A DNA stretch of 35,642 bases from Promicromonospora citrea (GTDB lineage Bacteria; Actinomycetota; Actinomycetes; Actinomycetales; Cellulomonadaceae). Under the pieces are notes generated by a model, which had not been told where the DNA came from, made no database searches, and was given only the letters and a program-made list of their open reading frames with translations. A program made the translations under genes and the position numbers. Positions 1-6,178 of the stretch are shown here, piece after piece. Each line of letters starts with the position of its first letter. Position 1 is the stretch's first letter. The stretch is from assembly GCF_013004695.1 (NCBI RefSeq), contig NZ_JABEMG010000037.1, positions 1 to 35,642 on the forward strand, given 5' to 3'.

Positions 1-318
1 TCCGAGGACGGCTTCCGCATCCTCGTGCGCGACTCCCCCGTCGCTCAGGCCACCGGCACGTTCTCGAGCCTCATCGGCGACGTCGCCACGCAGGTCGAGG
101 CCATCCTCGAGCCGCAGTTCCGGTCGAACGGCCTCGCGACGAAGGCCGCGCCGCTGTACGCGCAGATGCTCGTCGGCATGATCGCGCTCACCGGGCAGTA
201 CTGGCTCGACGCGCGCAGCCCGGGCAAGGCGGAGGTCGCGGCGCACCTGGTGAACCTCGCGTGGAACGGGCTGCACAACATGGAGAAGAAGCCGGAGCTC
301 ACGCGCTTCTCGCGCTGA
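1..318 (+). CDS. TetR/AcrR-family regulator, C-terminal part (5' end outside window)
   Basis: The frame is open from base 1 to a TGA at 316-318 and gives 105 residues of a helical C-terminal domain. Its composition and ending (AWNGLHNMEKKPELTRFSR) look like the ligand-binding/dimerisation half of TetR-family repressors; the N-terminal helix-turn-helix must lie upstream of the window. The ligand cannot be told from this fragment. It converges with the small peptide gene on the minus strand. The GTG at base 25 is an internal codon, not the start. Family assignment rests on overall helical character and the typical C-terminal tail, so it is moderate; another all-helical regulator is possible. 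Confidence 0.6.
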   Translation, partial: SEDGFRILVRDSPVAQATGTFSSLIGDVATQVEAILEPQFRSNGLATKAAPLYAQMLVGMIALTGQYWLDARSPGKAEVAAHLVNLAWNGLHNMEKKPELTRFSR

Positions 319-341
319 CGCGACGCATTGATGCCGCGTCA
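316..341 (+). terminator. Hairpin at the end of the TetR gene
   Basis: TGACGCG (316-322) pairs with CGCGTCA (335-341), with an inner GCAT/ATGC stem around a TG loop. The stop codon lies in the left arm. No T-tract follows, so it would be an actinobacterial type of terminator without a U-tail, or only an mRNA 3' structure. Confidence 0.35.
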
Positions 342-429
342 ACAATGGCGGTGAAATGTCTATTCGCCGTCGATTTGCCCGAACCGTGCGCGGCACTCTG
401 CGCTGCTGCAGGAAAGTGTGCGCACACGC

Positions 430-476
430 AAAAGAACGAAGGCCTCCCGCGGTGGCACCGCAGGAGACCTTCGTTC
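430..476 (-). terminator. Rho-independent terminator of the small peptide transcript
   Basis: Arms 434-452 and 458-476 pair in three blocks (9+4+4 bp) around a 5-nt loop. The two interruptions are C/A on the plus strand and so become G-U pairs in minus-strand RNA, making the minus-strand stem continuous. On the minus strand the stem is followed by TTTT (complement of 430-433). Both points assign it to the minus-strand peptide gene that ends about 55 nt upstream. Confidence 0.85.
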
Positions 477-530
477 AGCTGGGGATGGAAATACGCCGCG
501 GCTGACGGCGACGTACGACGTCCTACCTGC

Positions 531-614
531 TCAGAGGCCCAGGAGGTCGCGAATCTGGGCCAGCGTGATGCCGAGCGAGTCGAGCAGGGTCGAGAGGATG
601 TCGACGACAGTCAT
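531..614 (-). CDS. 27-residue amphipathic leucine-rich peptide (unrecognised)
   Basis: The ATG at 614-612 is preceded by GGAAGGAA at good Shine-Dalgarno spacing; the frame runs 27 codons to TGA. The peptide begins MTVVDILSTLLDSLG and ends with IRDLLGL. Hydrophobic residues fall at 3, 4, 7, 10, 11, 14, 18, 21 and 25, the spacing of one face of an alpha helix. Asp5, Asp12 and Asp23 against Arg22 make it net acidic. Two imperfect repeats, LLDSLGI and IRDLLGL, are visible. It has no signal peptide and no cysteine. A promoter upstream and a strong terminator downstream frame it as a stand-alone transcript. I do not recognise it; a surface-active or signalling peptide is conceivable. The alternative is a non-coding RNA with a chance short frame. 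Confidence 0.6.
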   Translation of the reverse strand: MTVVDILSTLLDSLGITLAQIRDLLGL

Positions 615-685
615 GGTGCTATTCCTTCCAGAAAACGGGAATCACAGGATGATCACCTGCGAGCGGAACAGTGTTCGCGTTCTAC

Positions 686-714
686 ACGCTAAGCACGCGA
701 GACGGACCCTGCAA
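686..714 (-). promoter_or_regulatory. Candidate promoter of the 27-residue peptide gene
   Basis: On the minus strand TTGCAG (714-709) is followed after 17 nt by TAGCGT (691-686), a sigma-70-like pair. Transcription would start near 679, giving a leader of about 65 nt before the peptide ATG. Confidence 0.5.
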
Positions 715-749
715 CGGGAATTGGATATTCGCTCTTAATGAGCACCCAC

Positions 750-775
750 TTTCACCCTGTGATAGTGAGGTGAAA
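750..775. promoter_or_regulatory. Inverted repeat TTTCACC-N12-GGTGAAA, possible operator
   Basis: Perfect 7-bp arms at 750-756 and 769-775, about 36 bp upstream of the -35 element of the peptide gene. The site is AT-richer than its surroundings, as protein-binding sites often are. Which regulator would bind is unknown. Confidence 0.4.
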
Positions 776-876
776 ATCGAGCCACGCTCCGGCACAAACC
801 GGGCAGTGCGGACGCCGGCGACGGCCGGGTCCGCAGGCGTCGCTGCCGGCCGCGCCCGCCGCGCGACCCGCCCGGA

Positions 877-946
877 TCGTCTTCCACCCCGACGTTTCTC
901 GGCTTTGCGGGCCGTCAAAGCCGAGAAACGTCGGGTCGGAAGACGA
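877..946. repeat. Long near-perfect palindrome (31-bp arms, 8-nt loop)
   Basis: Left arm 877-907, right arm 916-946, loop 908-915. Twenty-nine of 31 positions pair: 9 bp outside, two mismatches (886/937 and 887/936), then 20 bp without a break (CCCGACGTTTCTCGGCTTTG and its complement). It lies between two divergent transcription units, so it does not terminate any gene seen here. A miniature transposable element remnant, a cruciform-type binding site or a structured RNA are possible. No flanking target duplication was seen and no second copy was noticed in the window. Confidence 0.8.
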
Positions 947-956
947 GTGGTCGGAG

Positions 957-975
957 AGCCCGCCGTCCGCGGGCT
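957..975. other. Short hairpin AGCCCGC-N5-GCGGGCT
   Basis: Perfect 7-bp arms with a 5-nt loop, directly between the long palindrome and the MarR operator. Together with the promoter at 686-714, the repeat at 750-775 and the palindrome at 877-946, this accounts for what I can see in the gene-free stretch 615-1016. Confidence 0.45.
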
Positions 976-983
976 GTCGAGAT

Positions 984-997
984 TCTTGACGTCGAGA
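984..997. promoter_or_regulatory. Probable MarR self-operator
   Basis: TCTTGACGTCGAGA is a palindrome with 12 of 14 symmetric positions. It ends 7 bp before the -10 hexamer of the marR-like gene, the usual place for autorepression. The TTGA/TCAA-type half-sites suit winged-helix MarR dimers. Confidence 0.55.
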
Positions 998-1004
998 CAT
1001 CCGG

Positions 1005-1010
1005 TAGCCT
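1005..1010 (+). promoter_or_regulatory. -10 element TAGCCT, leaderless start of MarR gene
   Basis: TAGCCT is followed by exactly six bases and the ATG at 1017, and no Shine-Dalgarno sequence is present. This predicts transcription starting at the start codon. The overlapping -35 region is covered by the palindrome at 984-997. Confidence 0.5.
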
Positions 1011-1016
1011 CTCGCC

Positions 1017-1520
1017 ATGGAGCACACGAGTCCCGCCGACGAGGTCGACCGCATCGTCGCCGCGTGGCACCACGTGCGCCCGGACCTCGAGCTGGAACCG
1101 CTCACGGTGTTCAGCCGGGTGTCCCGCCTGGCCCGCCACCTCGACCTCGCGCGGCGCACCGCCTTCGCCCGGCACAGCCTGGAGACCTGGGAGTTCGACG
1201 TGCTCTCGGCGCTGCGCCGGGCGGGCGAGCCCTACCGGCTCTCGCCGGGCACCCTCGTCACGCAGACGCTCGTGACCAGCGGCACCATGACCAACCGGAT
1301 CGACCGGCTCGAGTCCCGCGGGTTCGTCGAACGGCAGCGCTCCCCCGACGACCGCCGCGGCGTGCTGGTGCGCCTCACGGACGAGGGCCTCGCCCGCGTC
1401 GACGCCGCGATGAGCGACCTGCTCGACATCGAGGCGGGCGTGCTCAAGGCCCTGGCCCCGGCCGAGCGACCGCAGCTCGCCGCCCTGCTGCGCACCGTCA
1501 CGGCGCAGTTCGACGACTAG
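1017..1520 (+). CDS. MarR-family transcriptional regulator
   Basis: A 167-residue winged-helix regulator. An N-terminal extension with a tryptophan (IVAAWHHVRPDLELEP) precedes the core; the recognition region TSGTMTNRIDRLESRGFVER (about residues 88-107) and the wing DDRRGVLVRLTDEG are textbook MarR. The extension resembles the urate/small-molecule-responsive PecS/HucR/UrtR/TamR branch, which commonly controls its own gene and a divergent or nearby one; that subgroup call is from memory. A matching palindrome sits at 984-997 upstream of its leaderless start. The regulated partner is not obvious: the nearest candidates are the exporter at 2148-3404 and the divergent peptide gene at 531-614. Confidence 0.92.
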   Translation: MEHTSPADEVDRIVAAWHHVRPDLELEPLTVFSRVSRLARHLDLARRTAFARHSLETWEFDVLSALRRAGEPYRLSPGTLVTQTLVTSGTMTNRIDRLESRGFVERQRSPDDRRGVLVRLTDEGLARVDAAMSDLLDIEAGVLKALAPAERPQLAALLRTVTAQFDD

Positions 1521-1537
1521 CGGCGCGACGACGACGC

Positions 1538-1996
1538 TCAGCCGGCCCGGCTCACCACGACCTTCTCGCGGCCGAGGCGGTCGGGCAGGAAGAACAGGTC
1601 GTCGGCGTCGGCGACGTAGAGGGGCAGCTCGACGGTCCGCGCGGGCAGGCCGTCGATGCCGGTGACCGTCAGCGCGACGTGGTCCGCCGCGCCCTTGGAG
1701 ACGTACCGCCAGGTGCCCTCGAGCTCGTCGGGCACGTTCTCCAGCGCCCGCCGCACCGCCCGCGGGAGCGTGTCGTCGAGCACGTCGCCGGGCACGCCGA
1801 CGGCGGTGAACGTGCCGTCCTCGTCGAGCGCGACCCGGGTGCCCGTGCCGTCGCCCACGTAGGAGCCGACGAACTCGTCCTCGCTGTGGGTCCTGTCGAG
1901 GACGTCGAGAGTGATGCCGCACCCCGTGAGCAGCACCGGCAGCACCACCGCCCCGGCGAGCGCTGCCGTCGCGCGGCGGACCTGTCGCTGGTTCAT
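1538..1996 (-). CDS. Small secreted lipoprotein, unknown function
   Basis: 152 residues with a classical lipoprotein signal: positive N-terminus (NQRQVRR), hydrophobic stretch at about 9-23 and lipobox LTGC with the acyl-accepting Cys26. The ATG at 1996-1994 is preceded by GAGG at 7-nt spacing. The mature part is acidic and contains GSYVGDGTGTRVALDEDGTFTA-like strands that suggest a small beta fold with a 'dose-dependent value' look common in actinobacterial lipoproteins; no catalytic motif is visible. The longer frame reading through the preceding gene is only an antisense shadow. It converges with the MarR gene (17-nt gap) and is divergent from the exporter gene. Confidence 0.8.
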   Translation of the reverse strand: MNQRQVRRATAALAGAVVLPVLLTGCGITLDVLDRTHSEDEFVGSYVGDGTGTRVALDEDGTFTAVGVPGDVLDDTLPRAVRRALENVPDELEGTWRYVSKGAADHVALTVTGIDGLPARTVELPLYVADADDLFFLPDRLGREKVVVSRAG

Positions 1997-2147
1997 GCGT
2001 GACCTCGGTTGTTCCGGACGTTCCGACCGGTCGCCCAATCTAGCCGCGGCAGCGTGATCCCTCCTGCGCAGGATGTGGTCGTGCGGTGCACGTCCCAGGT
2101 GCACGTCCCCGTGGACGCACCGGCAGGGCGCGAGCCCCTCCCGCACA

Positions 2148-3404
2148 ATGAACATCATCATGAGCACCATCCGTGCCTCGTCCGGCGGCCTCGCGCTGCT
2201 GGTCGCGGTCCTCGCCTTCGCCCTCAACCTCCGCACCCCGATCACCTCCCTGCCGCCGGTCATGGCCGACGTCGCGGACGGGCTCGGCCTCGACCAGACC
2301 CTGGCGGGGCTGCTCGTGGGCCTGCCCGCCCTGTGCTTCAGCGTCGTGGCGCCCGCCGCGTCGGCCCTCATCGCGCGGCTGGGACCGTACCCGGCCGTGA
2401 CGGTCGCCCTGGTGGGCGTGGTGGCGGGCACGCTCGTGCGGTCGGCGGGTTCGGGGACGGCGGGCGTCGTGGCGGCGTTCACCGGCACGGTGCTGCTCGG
2501 TGCGGCGATCACGGTGGGCAACGTGGTGGTGCCCGTCATCATCGCGCGCGACTTCGCGGACCGGACCGCCCCGGCGACGGGCCTGTACTCCTCGGTGATG
2601 AACCTCGGCTCGGTGCTCGCGACGTCGCTCACCGCGCCGCTCGCCGCCCTGCTGGGCTGGCAGGGTGCCGTGGCGTCGTGGTCGCTCATGGCCGTGGCCG
2701 CGCTCGTCGTCTGGCTGGCCACCACGCGCGGGGCCGGCAGGCCCGGGACCGCGCGCGCCGTCCGGGGACCGGCCGCGGCGCCCGCGGCCGACCGCCCGGC
2801 ACCCGAGCGCCCGGACGAGACCTGGGCCGGTGTCCTGCGCCGCCCCCTCACCTGGGTGCTGTCCCTCGCGTTCGCGGGCCAGTCGTTCTCCTACTACGCG
2901 GTCACCGGCTGGCTGCCGGAGCTGCTGCGTGACCTGCTCGGCGTGTCCGTGACGACGGCGGGCAACGCGGCCGCGCCGTTCCAGGGCCTGGCGATCGCGG
3001 GCAGCGTGCTCGTGCCCCTCGTGCTGGCGACGCGTGCGCCGATGCGCGTCGCCGCCGTCGCCATGGGGCTGCTGTGGGCCGTGCTGCCCGCGGGGCTCCT
3101 GCTGGCCCCGCAGTGGTGGCTCGTGTGGGTCTGCCTGTCCGGCATCGCACAGGGCGGCAACTTCGTCGTGATCTTCACCGTCGCGGCCCAGCGGTGCCGC
3201 ACCGTCGCGCAGACCCGGCGCACCGTCGCGGCCGTGCAGACGGTCGGCTACGCGGTCGCCGCCACGGCGCCGTCGGTGATCGGCGCGGTCCACGCCGCCT
3301 CGGGCGGCTGGACGGCCGCGCTGCTGGTCATGCTCGGCTCGACGCTCACCCTGGGGGTCGCCGAGGTCGTCGCGACCCGGCGCCCGAGGCCGCGCCCGGC
3401 TTAA
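2148..3404 (+). CDS. MFS transporter, CynX/NimT type
   Basis: About 418 residues with 10-12 hydrophobic segments. The N-terminus contains NLRTPITSLPPVM right after TM1, the hallmark of the cyanate-transporter-like (CynX/NimT) branch of the major facilitator superfamily; a charged loop of about 50 residues (GAGRPGTARAVRGPAAAP and on) splits the two halves. Members move small anions or drugs, and the substrate cannot be read from sequence. I place the start at the ATG 2148; the ATG 2160 is an alternative, and the frame stays open upstream of both without a convincing ribosome site. The gene ends 56 nt before lat on the same strand, but lat has its own promoter. Confidence 0.85.
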   Translation: MNIIMSTIRASSGGLALLVAVLAFALNLRTPITSLPPVMADVADGLGLDQTLAGLLVGLPALCFSVVAPAASALIARLGPYPAVTVALVGVVAGTLVRSAGSGTAGVVAAFTGTVLLGAAITVGNVVVPVIIARDFADRTAPATGLYSSVMNLGSVLATSLTAPLAALLGWQGAVASWSLMAVAALVVWLATTRGAGRPGTARAVRGPAAAPAADRPAPERPDETWAGVLRRPLTWVLSLAFAGQSFSYYAVTGWLPELLRDLLGVSVTTAGNAAAPFQGLAIAGSVLVPLVLATRAPMRVAAVAMGLLWAVLPAGLLLAPQWWLVWVCLSGIAQGGNFVVIFTVAAQRCRTVAQTRRTVAAVQTVGYAVAATAPSVIGAVHAASGGWTAALLVMLGSTLTLGVAEVVATRRPRPRPA

Positions 3405-3424
3405 CAGGAACTTTTCCATTCTTG

Positions 3425-3454
3425 TTGAATCGTGGCAGGATCATTGCCTACCTT
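3425..3454 (+). promoter_or_regulatory. Promoter of lat (leaderless)
   Basis: TTGAAT (3425-3430), an 18-nt spacer and TACCTT (3449-3454), then six bases to the ATG at 3461. The region is AT-richer than its surroundings. No Shine-Dalgarno sequence is present, so the transcript most likely begins at the start codon. Confidence 0.65.
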
Positions 3455-3460
3455 GCCGCT

Positions 3461-4771
3461 ATGACGACATCTCTTGAGCCCACCGCAGTGCTCCCCACCC
3501 TTCGCGAGCACCTCCTGGTCGACGGCTTCGACCTCGTTCTCGACCTCACCCGGTCGCACGGCTCCACGCTCGTCGACGCGCGGGACGGCCGCGAGTGGCT
3601 GGACCTGTTCACGTTCTTCGCCTCGTCCCCGCTCGGCATGAACCACCCGGCGGTCGCCGACGACGCGGCGTTCCGCGAGGAGCTGGCCGCCGCCGCCGTG
3701 AACAAGCCGTCCAACTCCGACGTCTACACGGTCGAGATGGCCCGCTTCGTCGAGACCTTCTCCCGCGTGCTGGGCGACCCGGCCCTGCCGCACCTGTTCT
3801 TCATCGACGGCGGCGCGCTCGCCGTCGAGAACGCGCTCAAGGTCGCGTTCGACTGGAAGTCCCGGCACAACGAGGCGAACGGCCGCTCGCCCGAGCTCGG
3901 CACGCAGATCATGCACCTCGAGCACGCCTTCCACGGCCGGTCCGGGTACACGATGTCGCTCACCAACACCGAGCCGGGCAAGGTCGCCCGGTTCCCCAAG
4001 TTCGGGTGGCCGCGCATCCCCGCCCCATACCTCGCCGAGGGCAAGGACATGGACGCCGCCGAGGCCGAGGCGCTGGCCGCCGCGCGCGCCGCGTTCGAGG
4101 CGAACCCGCACGACATCGCGGCGTTCGTCATGGAGCCGATCCAGGGCGAGGGCGGCGACCACCACTTCCGCCCGTCGTTCCTGCAGGGCATGCAGAGGCT
4201 GTGCCGCGAGTTCGACGCGCTGTTCATCCTCGACGAGGTGCAGACGGGCGCGGGCATCACCGGGACGGCGTGGGCCTACCAGCAGCTCGGTGTCACGCCC
4301 GACGTCGTCGCGTTCGGCAAGAAGACGCAGGTCTGCGGCGTCATGGCGGGCGGGCGCGTCGACGAGGTGCCGGACAACGTGTTCGCCGTCTCCTCGCGCA
4401 TCAACTCCACGTGGGGCGGCAACCTCACCGACATGGTGCGCTCGCGCCGGATCCTGGAGACCTACGAGGCCGAGGGCCTCCTCGACCGCGCCCGGGCCAT
4501 GGGCAAGCGGCTGCAGGACGCCCTCGGAGAGCTGGCCGCGCGGCACGACGGCGTGACCGACGTGCGCGGCCGCGGCCTCATGTGCGCGCTCACGCTGCCC
4601 TCGCGCGAGGTGCGCGACCGGGTGCTGGCCGCGCTCGCCGAGCGGAACGTGCTGCTGCTGGGCTGCGGCGAGCGGTCGGTGCGGTTCCGCCCCGCGCTGA
4701 CGGTCGCGGCGGAGGACCTCGAGGCCGGCGTCACGGCGCTCGACGAGGCGCTGGGCCAGGCGCTCGCCTGA
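3461..4771 (+). CDS. lat: L-lysine 6-aminotransferase
   Basis: 436-residue class-III PLP aminotransferase. It transfers the epsilon-amino group of lysine to 2-oxoglutarate, giving the semialdehyde that cyclises to piperideine-6-carboxylate, the first step of lysine catabolism through 2-aminoadipate. Diagnostic stretches shared with the M. tuberculosis enzyme: LFTFFASSPLGMNHP, INDGGALAVENALKVAFDWK-like substrate region (here FIDGGALAVENALKVAFDWK), MEPIQGEGGD, FILDEVQTGAG with the PLP-nitrogen Asp, and FGKKTQVCGVMAG (from residue 285) carrying the Schiff-base lysine. Length is normal for the family. No aldehyde dehydrogenase is adjacent; the LrpA-like regulator lies 2.3 kb downstream. The gene converges on the next one with a 3-nt gap. 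Confidence 0.95.
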   Translation: MTTSLEPTAVLPTLREHLLVDGFDLVLDLTRSHGSTLVDARDGREWLDLFTFFASSPLGMNHPAVADDAAFREELAAAAVNKPSNSDVYTVEMARFVETFSRVLGDPALPHLFFIDGGALAVENALKVAFDWKSRHNEANGRSPELGTQIMHLEHAFHGRSGYTMSLTNTEPGKVARFPKFGWPRIPAPYLAEGKDMDAAEAEALAAARAAFEANPHDIAAFVMEPIQGEGGDHHFRPSFLQGMQRLCREFDALFILDEVQTGAGITGTAWAYQQLGVTPDVVAFGKKTQVCGVMAGGRVDEVPDNVFAVSSRINSTWGGNLTDMVRSRRILETYEAEGLLDRARAMGKRLQDALGELAARHDGVTDVRGRGLMCALTLPSREVRDRVLAALAERNVLLLGCGERSVRFRPALTVAAEDLEAGVTALDEALGQALA

Positions 4772-4774
4772 CGC

Positions 4775-5458
4775 TCAGCCCTCCTGCGCGCCGACGCTGT
4801 CGGCCATGCGCAGCAGCTGGTCGACCGTCGGCCCCGCGCTCCCCGTGGGCGTGCGGCCGACGGTCGACAGCAGCAGGTAGGACCCGGTGTCGTCGGTCCA
4901 CTCGACGCGGACCGGGCCGTAGCCGTTGTTGTCCACCCGGGTCACCCGGGCCTCGCCGCGCGACTCCGGCAGGTCCTGCCACTCGACCGTCACGGTGTCG
5001 CCGGACAGCTCGTCCGACACCTCCGACGAGCCGGGGTACGCCACGTACAGCACGGCCGACGCCGGGTGGTGCGCGCCCGCCCGCACCTCGTCCGCCGGCC
5101 ATCCCGGGCCCGGGCCGCCGCCGAGCGTCTCGGCGTTCACCTCGCCGTCGAGCGGGTACGTGATCCACGTGCCGAGGTGGTCCTCCGCGGTCGTGCGGCC
5201 GATGCCGACGGAGATGTCGGACGGGCACTCGACCACGGCACGCGTCACGGCCTCGGGGACCCAGTGCGGCTGGGGCAGGTCGGCCGCGCACGTGCCGGCC
5301 GTGAGGTCCGCCGCGTCGGCGGGCGCGACCACGGGCTCCTCCTCGCGCGCGCCCAGCACGAGCGTCACGACGACGATGACGATCGCACCGAGCAGCGTCA
5401 CCGCGCCGCCGAGCAGCCACTCGGGCCGGATCCTCGGCTCGTCGATCGTGGTGACCAC
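4775..5458 (-). CDS. Membrane-anchored extracytoplasmic protein, unknown
   Basis: 227 residues: short cytoplasmic N-terminus (TIDEPRIRPEW), one transmembrane helix at about residues 15-36 (LLGGAVTLLGAIVIVVVTLV), then an acidic soluble domain with two cysteines (Cys58 and Cys78) that could form a disulphide outside the cell. No enzyme motif was recognised. The GTG start lies one base after the TGA of the preceding gene, so the two are translationally coupled and probably act together. The upstream partner carries a peptidoglycan-binding-like fold, which suggests a cell-envelope role by association only. Confidence 0.75.
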   Translation of the reverse strand: MVTTIDEPRIRPEWLLGGAVTLLGAIVIVVVTLVLGAREEEPVVAPADAADLTAGTCAADLPQPHWVPEAVTRAVVECPSDISVGIGRTTAEDHLGTWITYPLDGEVNAETLGGGPGPGWPADEVRAGAHHPASAVLYVAYPGSSEVSDELSGDTVTVEWQDLPESRGEARVTRVDNNGYGPVRVEWTDDTGSYLLLSTVGRTPTGSAGPTVDQLLRMADSVGAQEG

Positions 5459-5459
5459 G

Positions 5460-5990
5460 TCAGCCCCCGCACTCGATCTCGGTCACCGCGTCGCGCGAGA
5501 GGGCCACGACAGCCTCCGAGGAGACGGGGCTGCGCGCGACGCCGGGCGGCACGACGGAGCCCCAGTCGCAGTCGTTCTCGGCGAAGTACGTGACCCGCGC
5601 GCCGTCCGGCGACCAGTACCGGACACGGTGGTCCGGGCCGCGGCACTCGAACCCGGGGTCGCACACCCCGACGAGCAGCGCGCGCATCGTGACCCACGTG
5701 CTCTCGTCGACGCAGCCGGTCACCGGCAGCCCGTTGTACGCCTGGAACGCCTCGGCGGCGACCCGCGACGACGCGTCCCACGACCCGTCGACCGGTTCGA
5801 GACCCGTGCTCGCGTGCAGCACGTTCTGCGCGGCCACGACGGCACCCCCCGACGTCGCGCCGCACTCGCCGACCGGGTCGTTGGACCGCCACATCGCGCT
5901 CGAGTGGACGGCCTGCACCACGGCGGCGACGAGCAGGGCAGCGACCACCGTTCCGCCGCCGGCCTGCAGCCAGGTCCGGGTGCTGGGCAT
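5460..5990 (-). CDS. Membrane-anchored protein with peptidoglycan-binding-like domain
   Basis: 176 residues with an N-terminal membrane anchor or signal (about 12-30: GGTVVAALLVAAVVQAV). Residues about 50-105 fit the PG_binding_1 pattern: VVAAQNVLH, VDGSWDASS, AEAFQAYNGL, then VTGCVDESTW, which in the family binds cell-wall peptides. Several extracellular cysteines (43, 98, 110, 115, 141, 174 region) may form disulphides. The ATG at 5990-5988 follows AAGGAG at about 11 nt. It heads a two-gene operon and is divergent from an LD-carboxypeptidase, another cell-wall function. The exact ligand is unknown. Confidence 0.78.
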   Translation of the reverse strand: MPSTRTWLQAGGGTVVAALLVAAVVQAVHSSAMWRSNDPVGECGATSGGAVVAAQNVLHASTGLEPVDGSWDASSRVAAEAFQAYNGLPVTGCVDESTWVTMRALLVGVCDPGFECRGPDHRVRYWSPDGARVTYFAENDCDWGSVVPPGVARSPVSSEAVVALSRDAVTEIECGG

Positions 5991-6046
5991 GTCGTTCGGC
6001 GCTCCTTCGTCCGCTCACCCGGCCGGGGCGCGGGCTTCCGGTGGCG

Positions 6047-6052
6047 AGCGTA
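6047..6052 (-). promoter_or_regulatory. -10 element TACGCT of the 5460-5990 operon
   Basis: TACGCT on the minus strand, with TTCCGT 18 nt upstream as a possible -35. The predicted start near 6040 gives a leader of about 50 nt before the ATG. Confidence 0.4.
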
Positions 6053-6123
6053 ACAATCTGCGCGTATACGACGGAAGCGACGCACCGGACATGCTCGGGG
6101 CCGGCGGCGGTGCGCGGGTGATT

Positions 6124-6147
6124 CCGGAGGGAGACACACCCCTCCGG
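6124..6147. promoter_or_regulatory. Inverted repeat CCGGAGGG-N8-CCCTCCGG
   Basis: Perfect 8-bp arms in the 188-bp divergent intergenic region, ending 18 bp before the -10 hexamer of the LD-carboxypeptidase gene, that is over its -35 position. It fits an operator; no gene ends here that would need a terminator. Confidence 0.45.
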
Positions 6148-6165
6148 TGCGGCACGCCACCGGAG

Positions 6166-6171
6166 TAGTGT
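6166..6171 (+). promoter_or_regulatory. -10 element TAGTGT, leaderless start
   Basis: TAGTGT is followed by seven bases and the ATG at 6179 without a Shine-Dalgarno sequence. Confidence 0.5.
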
Positions 6172-6178
6172 CGAGCCC

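Noticed and set aside
531-614. Corynebacterial porin (PorA/PorH) as identity of the small peptide
   Set aside because: Size and helix are similar, but sequence similarity is not visible and the gene content does not suggest a mycolate outer membrane.
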